Below, in pieces: positions 54,425 to 64,000 of a stretch of 64,000 nt of DNA. The stretch comes from Kingdonia uniflora (Eukaryota; Streptophyta; Magnoliopsida; Ranunculales; Circaeasteraceae). The stretch's first letter is position 1. Each line of letters starts with the position of its first letter. The notes under the pieces were generated by a model. The model searched no databases, was not told the DNA's origin, and worked only from the letters and a program-made list of their open reading frames with translations. Location: contig JACGCM010002671.1 of NCBI GenBank assembly GCA_014058105.1, forward strand, positions 806,001-870,000. Direction: 5' to 3'. The translations under genes and the position numbers were made by a program.

Positions 54425-55240
54425 GACAGTTCAGACTTCTACTTCAGATCAGCCTTCTACCTTGAAAGTTTACTCTTCTACTTCAGATTAGCCATCTACC
54501 TCGATAGTTCAGACTTTAACTTCAGATCAGCCTTCAACCTCGGCAGTTTAGACTTCTACTTCAGATCAGACTTCTACCTTGATAGTTCAGACTTCTACTT
54601 CAGATCAGCCTTCTTCCTCGAAAGTTCAGTCTTCTACTTCAGATCACCCTTCTACCTTGACAGTTCAGACTTTTACTTCAGATCATCCTTCTACCTCAAA
54701 AGTTCAGTCTTCTACTTTAGATCAGCCATCTACCTCGACAGTTTAGACTTCTACTTCAGATCAGCCTTCTACCTCGACAGTTCAGACATCTACTTCAGAT
54801 CAGCCTTTTACCACGATAGTTTAGACTTCTACTTCAGATTAGCCTTCTTCCACGACAATTCTGATTTCTACTTCAGATTAACCTTCTACCTTGACAGTTC
54901 AGACTTCTACTTCAGATCAGCCTTCTACCTCGACAGTTCTGACCTCTACTTCAGATCAGTCTTCTTCCTTGATAGTTCAGACTTCTACTTCAGATCAACC
55001 TTCAACCTCGACAGTTCAGACTTCTACTTCAGATCAGTCTTCTACCTCGACAGTTCAGACATCTACTTCAGATCAGCCTTCTACCTCGACAGTTCAGACT
55101 TCTACTTTAGATTGGCCTTCTACCTCGGCAGTTCAGACTTCTACTTTATATCAGCCTTCTACCTCTCCAGTTCAGACTTCTACTTCAGATCAGACTTCTA
55201 CCTTGAAAGATCAACCTTCTACCTCAACAACTTAAACTTC
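54425..55240 (+). repeat. D 39 bp minisatellite
   Basis: About 21 units of 39 bp, consensus CAGACTTCTACTTCAGATCA then GCCTTCTACCTCGACAGTT. As 39 is 13 codons, the frame is kept. One plus frame gives QTSTSDQPSTSTV repeats, open at 54891-55235. The other two plus frames of the consensus are open too (RLLLQISLLPRQF and DFYFRSAFYLDSS), while all minus frames hit stops. Earlier units contain CAG to TAG changes. No protein role is established. Confidence 0.92.
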
Positions 55241-55401
55241 TACTTTATACTTTGCCCGCTCAAACTTCGACAATGACAGCTCAGACTTCGACATCGACAT
55301 CTCAGACTTCGACATCGACAAATCATTCTTTTTACTTCACCAAGTTCAGACGTACAACTCAAATAAAAAACATAAATACCCTTCTATATCTATCTAAACA
55401 C

Positions 55402-55560
55402 TCAGCAATCTTGTAAGAAGCCCCAATTTATCATCAGGATGCTTCTCCTCGCTCCTAGCCGCAGCAGCTCCAGCTCCACCATCTCTTCTGCAAATGATTC
55501 CAGTAAAAACAAACGGTGGCCGCGAAACAGACCTATCATCTGAATAACCCCCTCACCAAC
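55402..55560 (-). pseudogene. D remnant of antisense aORF1
   Basis: The minus strand reads GEGVIQMIGLFRGHRLFLLE, SFAEEMVELELL. This matches the WGIVQMMGPFPGHRLSLLKG and FAEDIADHEDA blocks of F aORF1b. Its N-terminal half is missing: sequence between here and the PPT matches the region upstream of aORF1 in A and C. So D derives from an element with the antisense module. Confidence 0.65.
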
Positions 55561-55661
55561 ATTTCTTTGTTACTAGAAAACCAATAGTCAAAACGCTCAA
55601 CTTCCAATGCCAAACAGTTTTCTCCGTAAAGGCTTCTACAACTGTTTTCGAGACCTTCGCT

Positions 55662-55674
55662 GAGAGGGGGAAAA
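55662..55674 (+). other. D polypurine tract
   Basis: GAGAGGGGGAAAA directly before the 3' LTR. Confidence 0.85.
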
Positions 55675-56384
55675 TGCAGTAGCCTACTCACAGCCTTCTA
55701 CTTGTAGCCTTCTACTTACAGCCTTCTACACGAAGCCTACTTCTACTCGAAGCCTTGTACTTGCAGCCTTCTACTTGCAGCCTTCTACTCGAAGCCTTCT
55801 ACTTCCACTCGAAGACTCCTACTTGCAGTCTTCTACTCAAAGCCTTCTACTTGCAGCCTTCTACTCGAAGCCTCGAGAACAGACTCTATACATCGCAGCA
55901 AAAATACTTTGACCATAGCTGCACATGGTCAAAGTATGACGGGACAGGCAGCTATCACATCAGAAATGTTCGGCGCCCATACCCTTGTCAGTACAGACAT
56001 GTCCGGCGCCCATACTTGCTCCAGAATATCCTGACAGTAATCATGTAACCTGACCCACACTTGGTGACTCAGCTTCCTATACTTCTATAAATAGGAGAGA
56101 TGGGAAACCAAGTGGAGGTTGGAAGGTCTCCCCTCTGAGCTCTTGCATTTTACCTTCGACCACCCTGTAAATGCCAGTACTCGAACCTTCAATTACTCAT
56201 CAGTAATATAATCTCTCTTAAAAATCCTCATTCGGAGGTTGTAGAGCGCCACATTCGGGCCTCTGCACAAGTATATTGTCAATTGATTTTCTGCATTCTG
56301 GATTATATGCTTGAATCTTCCGATTAAGGATAAACCCCATGGTGTAAGAGCCGACTTCCCTTCCGAAAGAAGTCAGGCCCTACA
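55675..56384 (+). repeat. D 3' LTR
   Basis: TGCAGTAGCC...AGGCCCTACA, closely similar to 51984-52682. ACATC follows at 56385. It contains the perfect hairpin at 55904-55936 and a palindrome with one change at 55994-56005. Confidence 0.93.
55904..55936 (+). promoter_or_regulatory. D U3 hairpin with paired TTGACC boxes (3' LTR)
   Basis: ATACTTTGACCAT and ATGGTCAAAGTAT are perfect 13 bp arms around loop AGCTGCAC. Confidence 0.6.
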
Positions 56385-57374
56385 ACATCAATCATTAGGG
56401 GCTCTACATGTTGAAGGTTCTTGTATATATCTTTATCATCAATTTGAGCTGGTTCAGCCATTTTTAAGAACCTAAAAATTAGATTCCATTTTTTACAACA
56501 ATTAGTATCTATCATATCTTATATATATATATATGATCATGTGTTTATATTCACATAGTTGCCGAGTTTAACCTCCAACATATCATTCTCAGATTACTAT
56601 AATTACTATATGCTACTATCATTACTGTCAGTTATACTTACTACAGTCAGTTCTCGATACAATTTAACTATTTCTTCATTAAGTCATAAAATATCGATTA
56701 CTTTACTAATTGTCATTTATGTCGATATTTAGGCATCTTAAAATTTTTCGAAGTAAACTTCGCCAGTTTCCCGGCAAAACCACTGCACTTTAAAAAATTA
56801 CGGGATATCACCTTCTCCAGCATAAAATTCGGCCAAATCAAAACTAACAAACAGTCGTTTCTGATAATCTCGCTGAAATCCAAACAAATTCCCTACAGTT
56901 GCGCCGTACTCGCCGCGATACCAGCCAATCCCTTTCTCTACTCCTTTCCACCCATTTATCATATCACTCTCACCTTAACACCTTTATAAACCGTTACGAC
57001 TACATTCCCTTTGAATAAACACCATTAACGATCACCGTTCAACTTCTGTTATCCAAACTCTAAATCAATCAAATCTCAATGCATCCAATCAACCTATCCT
57101 AGTACAAATTCCTTATACCAATTCACTAACCATACCAACATCTACCAACATTTCAAAAAATTAATTAAAAAAATACAAAATCAACACAGTTACTAACCTT
57201 GTACTCGCGCTGCTTCGGTATCCCTTTGTTTTGCCCACTTTATTCTCTTAATCAAAACACTGATCTCCTCCTTCCCAATTATTGACAACGATTCCAATGA
57301 CGAACACAAAGAGTTTGCACTTAAGCTAATTTCATCAGAGTTTGTAAAATGTAAACAGTCGCCCATCTCTGAGG
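56385..57374 (-). pseudogene. E antisense gene aORF2, start region and intron 1
   Basis: Right-hand part of the E antisense gene. A non-coding exon 1 (about 57350-57198) ends at donor CAAG/GTTAGT. Intron 1 is 56472-57197 (726 bp), with acceptor TTTTTAG. The start codon lies at 56461: MAEPAQIDDKDIYKNLQHVE, PLMID, where element D interrupts. Reading continues at 51983 on the far side of D. The order TATA, non-coding exon, intron, ATG matches A, C and F. The upstream ORF at 57402-57193 overlaps the TATA box and is most likely not translated. Confidence 0.6.
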
Positions 57375-57382
57375 TATTTATA
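57375..57382 (-). promoter_or_regulatory. TATA box of E aORF2
   Basis: Minus strand TATAAATA in GGTCTATAAATACC, about 180 bp before the exon 1 donor. Confidence 0.55.
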
Positions 57383-58024
57383 GACCCCACGCGATTTCTC
57401 ATCGCACCACTTTGCGACCGATCGAGTAATCGAGCATAACGCCTTAAACGTCTTTTCTCGAAGTCTTTGACTCTTCACCTTCTCAACACCAACAAAGCCC
57501 TACATTGTTGCTCCAATCCTTCCATATCTCAAAAAGTTTCCTCTGACATATTCATACTCAACAAAGCACAACCTATCTTGTCACAAAGATGTTGTACATT
57601 ATCTTCCTTATACTTCAAAATTTTACCTACAGGACCACACCACACCATGTTTAATCCTTTCACTACCTCCCCACATTTTTACCTTATTTACAAATCCCTC
57701 TATCTACGGCAAATCTTCATCAATCCGATCAAATTTCAAAAATTCATTCGACATTACAAATTAAATGAGCAACACATTACTATATTCCACAATTTTACTA
57801 AGTCTAAAATATATTCGATAACAATTTAACATAACAAAACATTGACAACTACATTCTAGCATCGAATTCTATTATCATTACATCTTCAAACATAATTCAA
57901 CCATTACATTTACCGCTTTTACAAATTTAATTCACAAACACCTAACTGAAGCAGAATCTTCTTTCCTAATCAACATCTTTCCACGAGTATACATGTAACT
58001 CACACGTTCAGGTGGACTCCAGAA
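57383..58024. other. E spacer between aORF1 and aORF2
   Basis: AT-rich. No gene is supported; the ORF at 57467-57829 has no recognisable motif. By comparison with A and C it should hold the 3' end of aORF1 and the promoter of aORF2 on the minus strand. Confidence 0.4.
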
Positions 58025-58225
58025 TTATAGTTGATAGTAAAACTGGAAATTCTCTTCAGTAACCTTCGCTTCTGTCTTGCCCATACCTTCATAATCTGGC
58101 TCAACAGGGTCTTCCAAGTGAATGTTAGTATTTTGATTACCGAAATACCGACTGTATAATTTCCAGCACTTAACCTTAACACGGCTATAAACCTCATTCC
58201 AAACTTGAGATCTAGTTTTCACCAT
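58025..58225 (-). CDS. E antisense gene aORF1 (single copy)
   Basis: A 66-codon open frame on the minus strand: [20 protein letters not shown], then [20 protein letters not shown] and [20 protein letters not shown]. Its place (between aORF2 and the 3' end of the element), size and the F-G-N/D, D-P/L-V-E..EP pattern link it to the KFFGDKELNWDMPDLVEVEP region of C aORF1a, but the match is weak. A TATA-like box lies 41 bp upstream. E would have one copy where C and F have two. No known domain is recognised. Confidence 0.4.
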   Translation of the reverse strand: MVKTRSQVWNEVYSRVKVKCWKLYSRYFGNQNTNIHLEDPVEPDYEGMGKTEAKVTEENFQFYYQL

Positions 58226-58265
58226 TTCTTCAATATATAATTCTCAATTTAAAACATCCATGGGA

Positions 58266-58273
58266 TGTTTATA
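58266..58273 (-). promoter_or_regulatory. TATA-like box of E aORF1
   Basis: Minus strand TATAAACA in GGACTATAAACATCC, just over 40 bp before the start codon at 58225. Confidence 0.45.
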
Positions 58274-58454
58274 GTCCTACAAAGTCTAAATCAACACAGT
58301 AAACACTTATTTTACCTAAGAACTTTACATTTTCAACAATCAAATCAATCAACCACAAAATCCGTTCCTGACCCCACTCAATCAACTATACTTCGAGATG
58401 TTTAAACCATCCAGCTATACACATTCAACATATTTTACTTCGACATCTCAATAG

Positions 58455-59261
58455 TGTAAGGAGCTAACTCCGTTCAGATGGGGAGTTAGTTCTCACTATG
58501 TAGAATCGATCTTCAGTCAGAGGATACAAGATGTTGGCCTAAAATAAGATCTATCTAAAGACAAATACTTGTGTAGAGGCCTGAATGTGACTCTCTACGA
58601 CCTCTTATGAGGATTTTTAAGACAGATTGCATTACTGAAGAGTAAATAGTAGGGTTCGAGTACATGGTGGTCAAAGGTAAAATGCAAGAGGCTAGAAATG
58701 ATTTTTTTAACCCCTGCTTGGTTTGCCCTCTCCTCTATTTATAAAATCATAGAGAGCTGAGTCACCAAGTGTGGGTTAGGGTTACATAATTACACTGTCA
58801 GAAAATCCTGGCGAGTTATGGGCGCCGGTCTTGTCGGTACTGTTACTGCTGTATTTATTAGTGATGGCTCTGATCGGTGCGGTGGTTGGACTTGTCACTG
58901 TAGATGCACGAGACAATCAATGCGCTGTCTTATCTGCAGAAGTAGTTGTCTGTCTTGTCTTGCTTCGACCGTGTGTTAGTGAGGTCGAAGGGCTTCTACT
59001 GTTAGATGTGAATCCGTTCTCGAAGCTTTGTCTGGTTGGCTGGTTCTCTGTCTTGTCATACTTCGACCATATGTAGATATGGTCGAAGGATGTCAGCTGT
59101 AATGTACTAATCTGTCCCCGAAGCTTTGTCTGGTGTCGAAGGTTCGTCTCTGGGGGATCTCTGGGGAGCCATTTTTAGGGATTGGGTGGGCTTCGATACA
59201 TTCAAGTAGGCTATGAAGTGGGTTTCGGCTGTCTGTCGAAGGCTATGAGCAGGCTACTACA
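58455..59261 (-). repeat. F 3' LTR
   Basis: Plus strand TGTAAGGAGCTAAC...GGCTACTACA, 807 bp, the longest LTR here. Recognised by the shared termini, internal blocks such as AGAGGCCTGAATGTGACTCT and GAGGATTTTTAAGA, and the PPT. Confidence 0.85.
59061..59088 (-). promoter_or_regulatory. F U3 hairpin
   Basis: CTTCGACCATAT and ATATGGTCGAAG are perfect 12 bp arms around GTAG. The arms differ from those of A (CTTTGACCATG) yet pair fully, so both sides changed together. Confidence 0.6.
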
Positions 59262-59274
59262 TTCATCCTCTCTC
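59262..59274 (-). other. F polypurine tract
   Basis: Minus strand GAGAGAGGATGAA before TGTAGTAG, a decayed form of GAGAGGGGGCGAA. Confidence 0.65.
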
Positions 59275-59415
59275 AGTGAAGGTCTCAAAGCCAGGTTGAG
59301 AGGTGTTCGCTAAGAAAACTGTTCGGTCTTGGAATCTGATTGTTTTTCGGGAAAGTAGTAAAAAGGGGTTTTTAAGAGATGCATGTGGTTATAGGGTAAT
59401 AAATGCTTTGAAGCC

Positions 59416-59423
59416 TATAAGTA
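59416..59423 (+). promoter_or_regulatory. TATA box of F aORF1a
   Basis: TATAAGTA on the plus strand, 87 bp before the start codon at 59503. Confidence 0.45.
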
Positions 59424-59502
59424 TGGGTTATTGTGGAGGTATACTATATCTTCTTCCATCTGCAATATTTTTCTGCTCATTCTCGATACTCTTAACATTT
59501 GG

Positions 59503-59793
59503 ATGGATACCATGCCGAACATGCGTTACCAAAAGAGGATGGGGTTCACTCGCGATCGTCGAGTAGGGCGGAAGATGGCAGAACTGCATATGAAGTTTTT
59601 TGGGCAACATGACCTGAACTGGGACATGCCGGACCATGTGGTGGAAGGGCCTGAGAAGTTCTTCAATGGTGATCCATATTATTATCTGTGGGAGCAGCTG
59701 AGGTTTTATTTTATGACTGCTGAGAGGCGCTATCTCTTTCTGATAGTTCTTGTTGAAAGTCTCGTTTGGGCAGAGGAGGTAATCGAGAAGTGA
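59503..59793 (+). CDS. F antisense gene aORF1, copy a
   Basis: The only uninterrupted copy a, 96 codons. MDTMPNMRYQKRMGFTRDRR, KMAELHMKFFGQHDLNWDMP, DHVVEGPEKFFNGDPYYYLW, YFMTAERRYLFLIVLVESLV, ending VIEK. The ATG is chosen because C and A copies start with the same MDTxPNxRYQ, although the frame is open further upstream. Compared with C copy a, most differences are single residues, and the DMPD and ERRYLFL blocks are kept. No signal peptide, membrane segment or known domain is seen. Confidence 0.6.
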   Translation: MDTMPNMRYQKRMGFTRDRRVGRKMAELHMKFFGQHDLNWDMPDHVVEGPEKFFNGDPYYYLWEQLRFYFMTAERRYLFLIVLVESLVWAEEVIEK

Positions 59794-60332
59794 AACGCGG
59801 CAACTGGAGCTGGTCCTTCCAGAAGTAGGGCTTCGGGTTGATGGTGCAAATATTTATATTTATGTAGGCCTTTGTTTTACTGTGTGGGAGGGGGTTGTTT
59901 TTGCGTTTGGAGTTGTAGTAAAAATGTAATTTGTTTGTTAGATTTTCTATTTGGAATGGACAAGTATTTCTGCGTACTTATATTGCTGTATCTAATTGAT
60001 ATGTAGACGAATGTAAGCGAATACTGTTATAGGCGCGAGATATAGAGATAATCAAAGGTTATTGTTATCTGGGTTATGATGATCAGAATGAGATATTGCC
60101 AAAGGTATGATGAAATGCTGCTTGTAATAATCGATGGTTATAATGGCCGAATGCTCAATGTGGGTGATGTGCTCGACTAGAGGTCCTCGGGAATGAGGTT
60201 TGAATGCATGTACCGATGAATCAATTACGTCTAGGAAGTTTGAGAGGTTGCATGTTGACTTTTCGAGGTTGGAAATGGAAGATTGTCATTAATTCAATTA
60301 CGGGAGAGGGAAAGTTGTGGTGGATTTGTAGG
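59794..60332. other. F spacer between aORF1a and aORF1b
   Basis: No gene. T/G-rich 3' flank of aORF1a followed by the probable upstream region of aORF1b. Confidence 0.4.
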
Positions 60333-60340
60333 TATAATAG
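60333..60340 (+). promoter_or_regulatory. TATA-like box of F aORF1b
   Basis: TATAATAG on the plus strand, 82 bp before the start codon at 60415. Confidence 0.4.
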
Positions 60341-60414
60341 GGGATAGGTTGGAGGGAACTTCTTCATCTATCTTTCATCTTACTCTCTATCTCTTACTTT
60401 GTTTGTTGATCAAC

Positions 60415-60745
60415 ATGGCTGAAAATGTACCAGTTCAGGAAGATCAAGCAAAGGTGAGGGCCATGAGGATCCAGGAGGCTTTGTTGGGTCTTCAACAGAG
60501 GTTCGGAATAGAGGAAGATATTGATGCTGAAATGCCAGACCTTTTTTGAAGCGGAACTTGGGGCACCACTCAATGATATGCCCTTCGCGTACTGGTGGGG
60601 TATAGTACAGATGATGGGGCCATTCCCCGGTCACCGACTGTCTCTTCTCAAGGGCTTTGCAGAGGATATAGCTGACCATGAAGATGCAGATGCAACGATC
60701 ATTTTTGAAGAGGAGCATCCCGCTAATACCAAGGGTCCTCTGTAA
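60415..60745 (+). pseudogene. F antisense gene aORF1, copy b
   Basis: MAENVPVQEDQAKVRAMRIQ, LQQRFGIEEDIDAEMPDLF, then a one-base shift at about 60545 and, in the next frame, EAELGAPLNDMPFAYWWGIV, QMMGPFPGHRLSLLKGFAED. Homologous to C 39573-39884 (YFGDRGLDWVMPDLSEVELG and MPYAYPWRVLQMMGP). Its N terminus and C terminus (NTKGPL, without CPxC) differ from A and C. One frameshift makes it a pseudogene unless the shift is a reading error. Confidence 0.6.
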
Positions 60746-61531
60746 TATGGTGGTATTGTTACTTTTTTTTGGTTTGTTTCTTTTGTCTCTTGTTTATTTT
60801 GAATGAGGTTTGTAATGTTAGCTGCTTTTCTGAATGAAAATGATTTCTTTTAATAACTTTTTTTGTCGAACTGTGGGTAATAGTAATACAATCTGATATT
60901 GAATGGATAATACAGTTATTGAAATGCATAGTTTGCATTGTTTGAAGATAAAAATGAATTTGTCAAAGTGAAAAGTAAACTGTGGCGAAGTTGAAAAATA
61001 TATCTGTATGCCTGAGGTTTTTGATTGATCGAACTTACGACTGTAATCGGTCGAAGGGTTGAAACTTTTGAGTTAGATGTGTTGGATGTCGAAGGTTGAT
61101 ATATTTAGATGAATTTGTTTGAGGCTAGATGCTGAAGATTGTTCGAGACGTGAAGTGGTCGAATACTCGAGTACAGGAGTGTGTCGAAGATTGAGTTTGA
61201 TTTGACTAGCTGTTCTGACAGCCCAGACGGCTGGTCTGTCAGACTGGTACGAGCGCCTGGGGCAGTGTGCAAAAAGTAATGATGTTGTTTTTCCCGTATG
61301 ACTGAAAAAAGGCTATGATGTGACTGCTTGTACTTGATTGCTTAGTTTTGAGTAGGGGAAAAGAAGGTTCGAGAAGCTTCGGGCTTTGTAAGCAGATGGT
61401 TGCAAGGGTGTTGTTCGCACGAAGGAGGTGTGACAGGTAAATTGGTTAAACCTCATTGGAGCCGAAAAGCCAGGGTGGTAATGATAGTGTTTAGGAAATC
61501 GAGGCGGTTTAGTTTTTTTTTTTTTTAAAGA
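60746..61531. other. F spacer upstream of aORF2
   Basis: No gene. The stretch at 61210-61290 (CTGGTCTGTCAG, GAGCGCCTGGGGCAGTGTG, AATGATGTTG) aligns with the corresponding upstream stretches in A (7045-7120) and C (40245-40320). Confidence 0.45.
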
Positions 61532-61538
61532 TATATTA
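61532..61538 (+). promoter_or_regulatory. TATA box of F aORF2
   Basis: TATATTA on the plus strand after a T-rich run, at the same place as in A and C. Confidence 0.4.
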
Positions 61539-61561
61539 GTGGGAGAAGATTGATTACTGTA

Positions 61562-64000
61562 CTATGAGAATCATAAAGTTGGGAGAAGAAAACATACGTT
61601 ATTTCAAACTTGGGGGGTACTGCTGCTTTTATTGGTTTGATCTTGCTAATCCGAGGGCAGTGCTGCTATCCACTGGTAAGTCACTTGATCTCTGTCATGT
61701 TTATTCTGTTTTGCTCTCTGTCTGAGTGGGTGGGTAGGAGATCTTGCATTTGAGGTTTAGGGGTTATTTTTAGGAGTAAAGAGGCTTACTAGAATAGGGT
61801 TTCGACCCAGTATGGGATTTGGTGAGATTTTCTTTTGAGGAGGTATTGTGTCTGAGATTTGAGGTTGGGAGAAGAATCTGGAAGGGATAGATGGGATAAG
61901 GGTGATAGACACGGGATTGTCAAATTTTCTACCCTAATTGCGTAACCGTCGGGTTTCGAGGCGGAGACTAGTAGGTGAAGAGATCGACGAGGTTGAAGCT
62001 AGTACTTCTGGTCGAGACACAATGGATAGGGGTAGCGGTTTAGAGGTACTAGATGTGGTAACCAAGGCCCCGTTGTCGATGATTCTGCCCGCTGAAGATG
62101 TTCTGGTCACGAGACATTGAAAGATGATAGTGACCGAAGATAGTGATGAAGAGGACACAGTATGGGGGGAGGGATGTAATGTAGGACCTTCGGGTGGTGG
62201 GGAAGGAGGTAAGGTGTAGAGTGGCGATAGTGAGGATTCGACTGAGTCGGATAAGGTCGAAGGTGCCATTTCGGCTAAAGATAGGATTAGGTTAGATCGG
62301 TTTGCCGCGAAATTAGAACTCTCAAAGGTGGGTGTGTTTCTTAGTACTGTAGAGGCAGGGTTGACCTTCATATCGGACCCTGGGGAAGGGATTATGTCTT
62401 ATAGGGGCCAAATTTGATTGGGACTGGAGCTTCCTCTTCGGCGACTGGTGAAAGAAGTGCAAAGTTTCTGGGGGGTGGCTCTGGTGCAGATGAACAGTAA
62501 TTTTTATGAGATGATGAGGGTGATAGAGGGGATGAATGTGAAATTGGCTGGTGAGAGTCGAAGTTTAATTAAGTGGTTCGACATTATCATCTTTTATTCG
62601 AGGAAGGCTAGTCAAAACCCGGGGACCTATCACATCTAATGTCACCCAGAGAAACCTTGGTTCTTGGATCTGTGCTCGACAGGCCGGGGGTGGAATAAAG
62701 ATTTACTGATAGTAAGGGGTAACTACGAGAATGTAGACAGGGATGACCCTTATAAATTGCATCATAGGCTATATAATGAAAGTAAGTTTACTATTGAAGG
62801 GTTTTTTGTTGATGTGCTTCTGAAATAAGTGATAACTGTGTTTGTTCTTTACTCTGCAGGTCTGAAGAGTTCGTCTTGGGATAATCTGATGAATTATATT
62901 GATACTCTGCTCGAGGCTAGTGAAGATTGGGTAAAATTGGTGTTTGATAGTCTTAAGATCATAAGGCAAAGGAGAAAAAAGGTGGATTCCCAGCTTCGAG
63001 ACGTACCCGCTACGCCGAAGCGACCAAAGAGAAAAAGAGGGGTAGGTGTTTCGAAGGAGAAAAAAGAAATTGTAGGGGAAGAGTTGTCGAGGAACTACCA
63101 GTTTGTGCCGAGGTCGCAGAGGGGTGCAATGCAAGTGGTACTAGTATCCGAAGGGGGTGGAAAGGCTTCGAGGATGAAACCAAAATAGGTGTTATCTCAA
63201 ACCGAGAAAGGGAAGGGCCGCTAGCTCCCAAAGCCCCTAAGGTACAGCAATCGAAGGCTATTCAATATAAGAGGTGTAAAGTGCTTGGGGAGGATGATAC
63301 AATGGAGGAAATTGAAGAAATGACAGAGGCTGAACGATAGGAGCAGGCTGTGGCGAAGCAGGCTTTGATGGTCGAGCTCTGGAAAGATGACCCTGACAAA
63401 ACTTCGAATGAGATAGAGAAGCACATGTCTCATGTAACTATATATATCTTTTTGTAGTGATATTTTGGGGTTACTTTTAAATTGTTCGAGTTTCGAGGTT
63501 CACTAATATCTTGAGTATTTTTAGCAAACGGAAGTTTGGGTAGAAACTTGCAACAAGACGATGAAGTCGGCAAAGGCGAAGTTGCGGCAAGCGAAGGAAA
63601 ACCTGGATCTTTCTCGTGGGAAAGAGGTATCATGGGCGTCTCAAATCAGGAAGCTAAAGCAAGATATAGATGTGCTTACTGACTCTTATGATGAGAGGCT
63701 CGAGCAGTAGCGGTCAAGGTTGGAGCGAGAGTGTCGGCCAAGCTTAAGGCGTGTGAGAAGGCAAAAGCGGAACAGAAGGTGGGTTTCCAGCGGCAGTATA
63801 ATAAGGAATGCATGGAGAATGTGAGGTTGAAGAAGTTTATAGATGGTATGGGGTATGATACCGATACATTACAACCTTATCCTGTGTCTCCAAAACTTGT
63901 TGCGGGGGTGAGTTGCAGATGAAGAGAGGGGAGGTGAACGTTGTTGAGGAGGCAATTGGAAGAACTAGGGGTGGTGTTGAAACTTCTCTTCTTGGCGCGC
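61562..64000 (+). pseudogene. F antisense multi-exon gene aORF2 (cut by window end)
   Basis: Best copy of the large antisense gene. Non-coding exon 1 ends at 61675. Intron 1 starts at 61676 (GTAAGT). The start codon found in A and C is TTG here (61938). N-terminal acidic region: RGSGLEVLDVVTKAPLS. Transposase_28-like part at about 62280-62781: LELPLRRLVKEVQSFWG, NSNFYEMMRVIEGMN, RGWNKDLL. Intron 2 is 62782-62859 (GTAAGT...CTGCAG). Then SSWDNLMNYIDTLLEASEDW, WVKLVFDSLKIIRQRRKK and a basic region. Intron 3 is 63434-63534 (GTAACT...TTTTAG). Coiled coil from 63540, then RLKKFIDGMGYDTDTLQPYP. A few stops and shifts remain. It continues past the window. Function unknown. Confidence 0.68.

Larger units (their letters stand above)
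51984..56384 (+). mobile_element. Element D: non-autonomous LTR element full of tandem repeats
   Basis: Plus-strand element of 4.4 kb. LTRs are 51984-52682 and 55675-56384, with perfect 5 bp duplication ACATC (51979-51983 and 56385-56389). It keeps the PBS, about 250 bp of gag leader, tandem-repeat arrays of four kinds, a fragment of antisense aORF1 and the PPT. All of pol is gone. By eye the LTRs differ at about 6 to 7 in 100 bases over their right half, so it is younger than A. It sits in the second exon of E aORF2. LTR ends, PBS and PPT match those of A and C, which could supply proteins in trans. Confidence 0.93.
26565..58454 (+). mobile_element. Element E: old Tat-type element hosting B, C, D and F
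   Basis: Plus-strand element whose own DNA is 26565-32804, 37480-37620, 49767-51983 and 56385-58454, about 10.7 kb. The gaps are filled by later LTR elements. Order: 5' LTR, PBS, gag, protease, reverse transcriptase, archaeal-type RNase H, integrase, spacer, antisense aORF2 (minus strand), antisense aORF1. The PPT and 3' LTR must lie beyond F, outside the window. Its LTR (465 bp) and proteins are well diverged from A, B and C, yet the antisense module is shared. Confidence 0.8.
58455..64000 (-). mobile_element. Element F: 3' part of a Tat-type element with antisense genes
   Basis: Minus-strand element cut by the window end. Visible parts: 3' LTR, PPT, antisense aORF1a, aORF1b and aORF2. Pol and the 5' LTR lie right of the window. 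It is inserted in E after AATAG (58450-58454). Its antisense genes are the least damaged copies here. Confidence 0.85.

Noticed and set aside
54425..55240. CRISPR-like array
   Set aside because: Units are contiguous 39 bp tandem copies without unique spacers, inside a plant LTR element.
57193..57402. 69-residue minus-strand ORF in E
   Set aside because: It overlaps the TATA box of E aORF2 and the proposed non-coding first exon, so it most likely is leader sequence.
57467..57829. 120-residue plus-strand ORF in E
   Set aside because: No motif, AT-rich, opposite to the antisense genes of E and without a counterpart in A, C or F.

Overview
This is plant nuclear DNA, probably from a eudicot. The evidence is Ty3/gypsy LTR retrotransposons of the Tat type (with the extra, archaeal-type RNase H), PIF/Harbinger and hAT DNA transposons, a plant mobile domain pseudogene, GT-AG introns and TATA boxes. 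I see no ordinary host gene. Nearly everything is transposon in several states of decay, and the species cannot be named from the sequence.

Layout. Letters are my own names; LTR ends were set from TG..CA termini, primer-binding sites (PBS), polypurine tracts (PPT) and target-site duplications (TSD). G: 1-4822, minus strand, 5' half of a Tat-type element. 4823-5288: flank. A: 5289-17397, minus, complete 12.1 kb element (TSD CAACG/CAGCG). 17398-18947: flank with a GA microsatellite. H: 18948-25413, a 6.5 kb PIF/Harbinger transposon (TSD TTA) that holds a plant mobile domain (PMD) pseudogene, a transposase pseudogene and a Myb-like ORF remnant. E: starts at 26565, plus strand, an old Tat-type element broken by four later LTR elements: B (32805-37479, minus, internally deleted), C (37621-49766, minus, 12.1 kb, with a 361 bp hAT MITE in its 5' LTR), D (51984-56384, plus, non-autonomous, full of tandem repeats, perfect TSD ACATC) and F (58455 to the window end, minus). 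E itself runs out of the window beyond F.

The most interesting system is an antisense gene module between pol and the 3' LTR of A, C, E and F, with a remnant in D. It is read against the retrotransposon. It holds a small gene, aORF1 (tandemly duplicated in C and F), and a large multi-exon gene, aORF2. aORF2 has a TATA box, a non-coding first exon, an intron before the start codon, a region resembling the plant 'putative gypsy type transposon' domain (Transposase_28), and a coiled-coil tail. The same introns can be placed in elements that have diverged widely, including E. Because they are introns only on the antisense strand, the genomic RNA used for reverse transcription would keep them.

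Other signals: the LTR U3 regions share a hairpin with W-box-like TTGACC arms next to an ACATGT palindrome, and a similar palindrome lies upstream of aORF2. D carries four different tandem arrays, including a 39 bp minisatellite that is open in all three forward frames. All gag-pol copies are broken by stops, frameshifts, deletions or lost catalytic residues, so none of these elements looks autonomous today.
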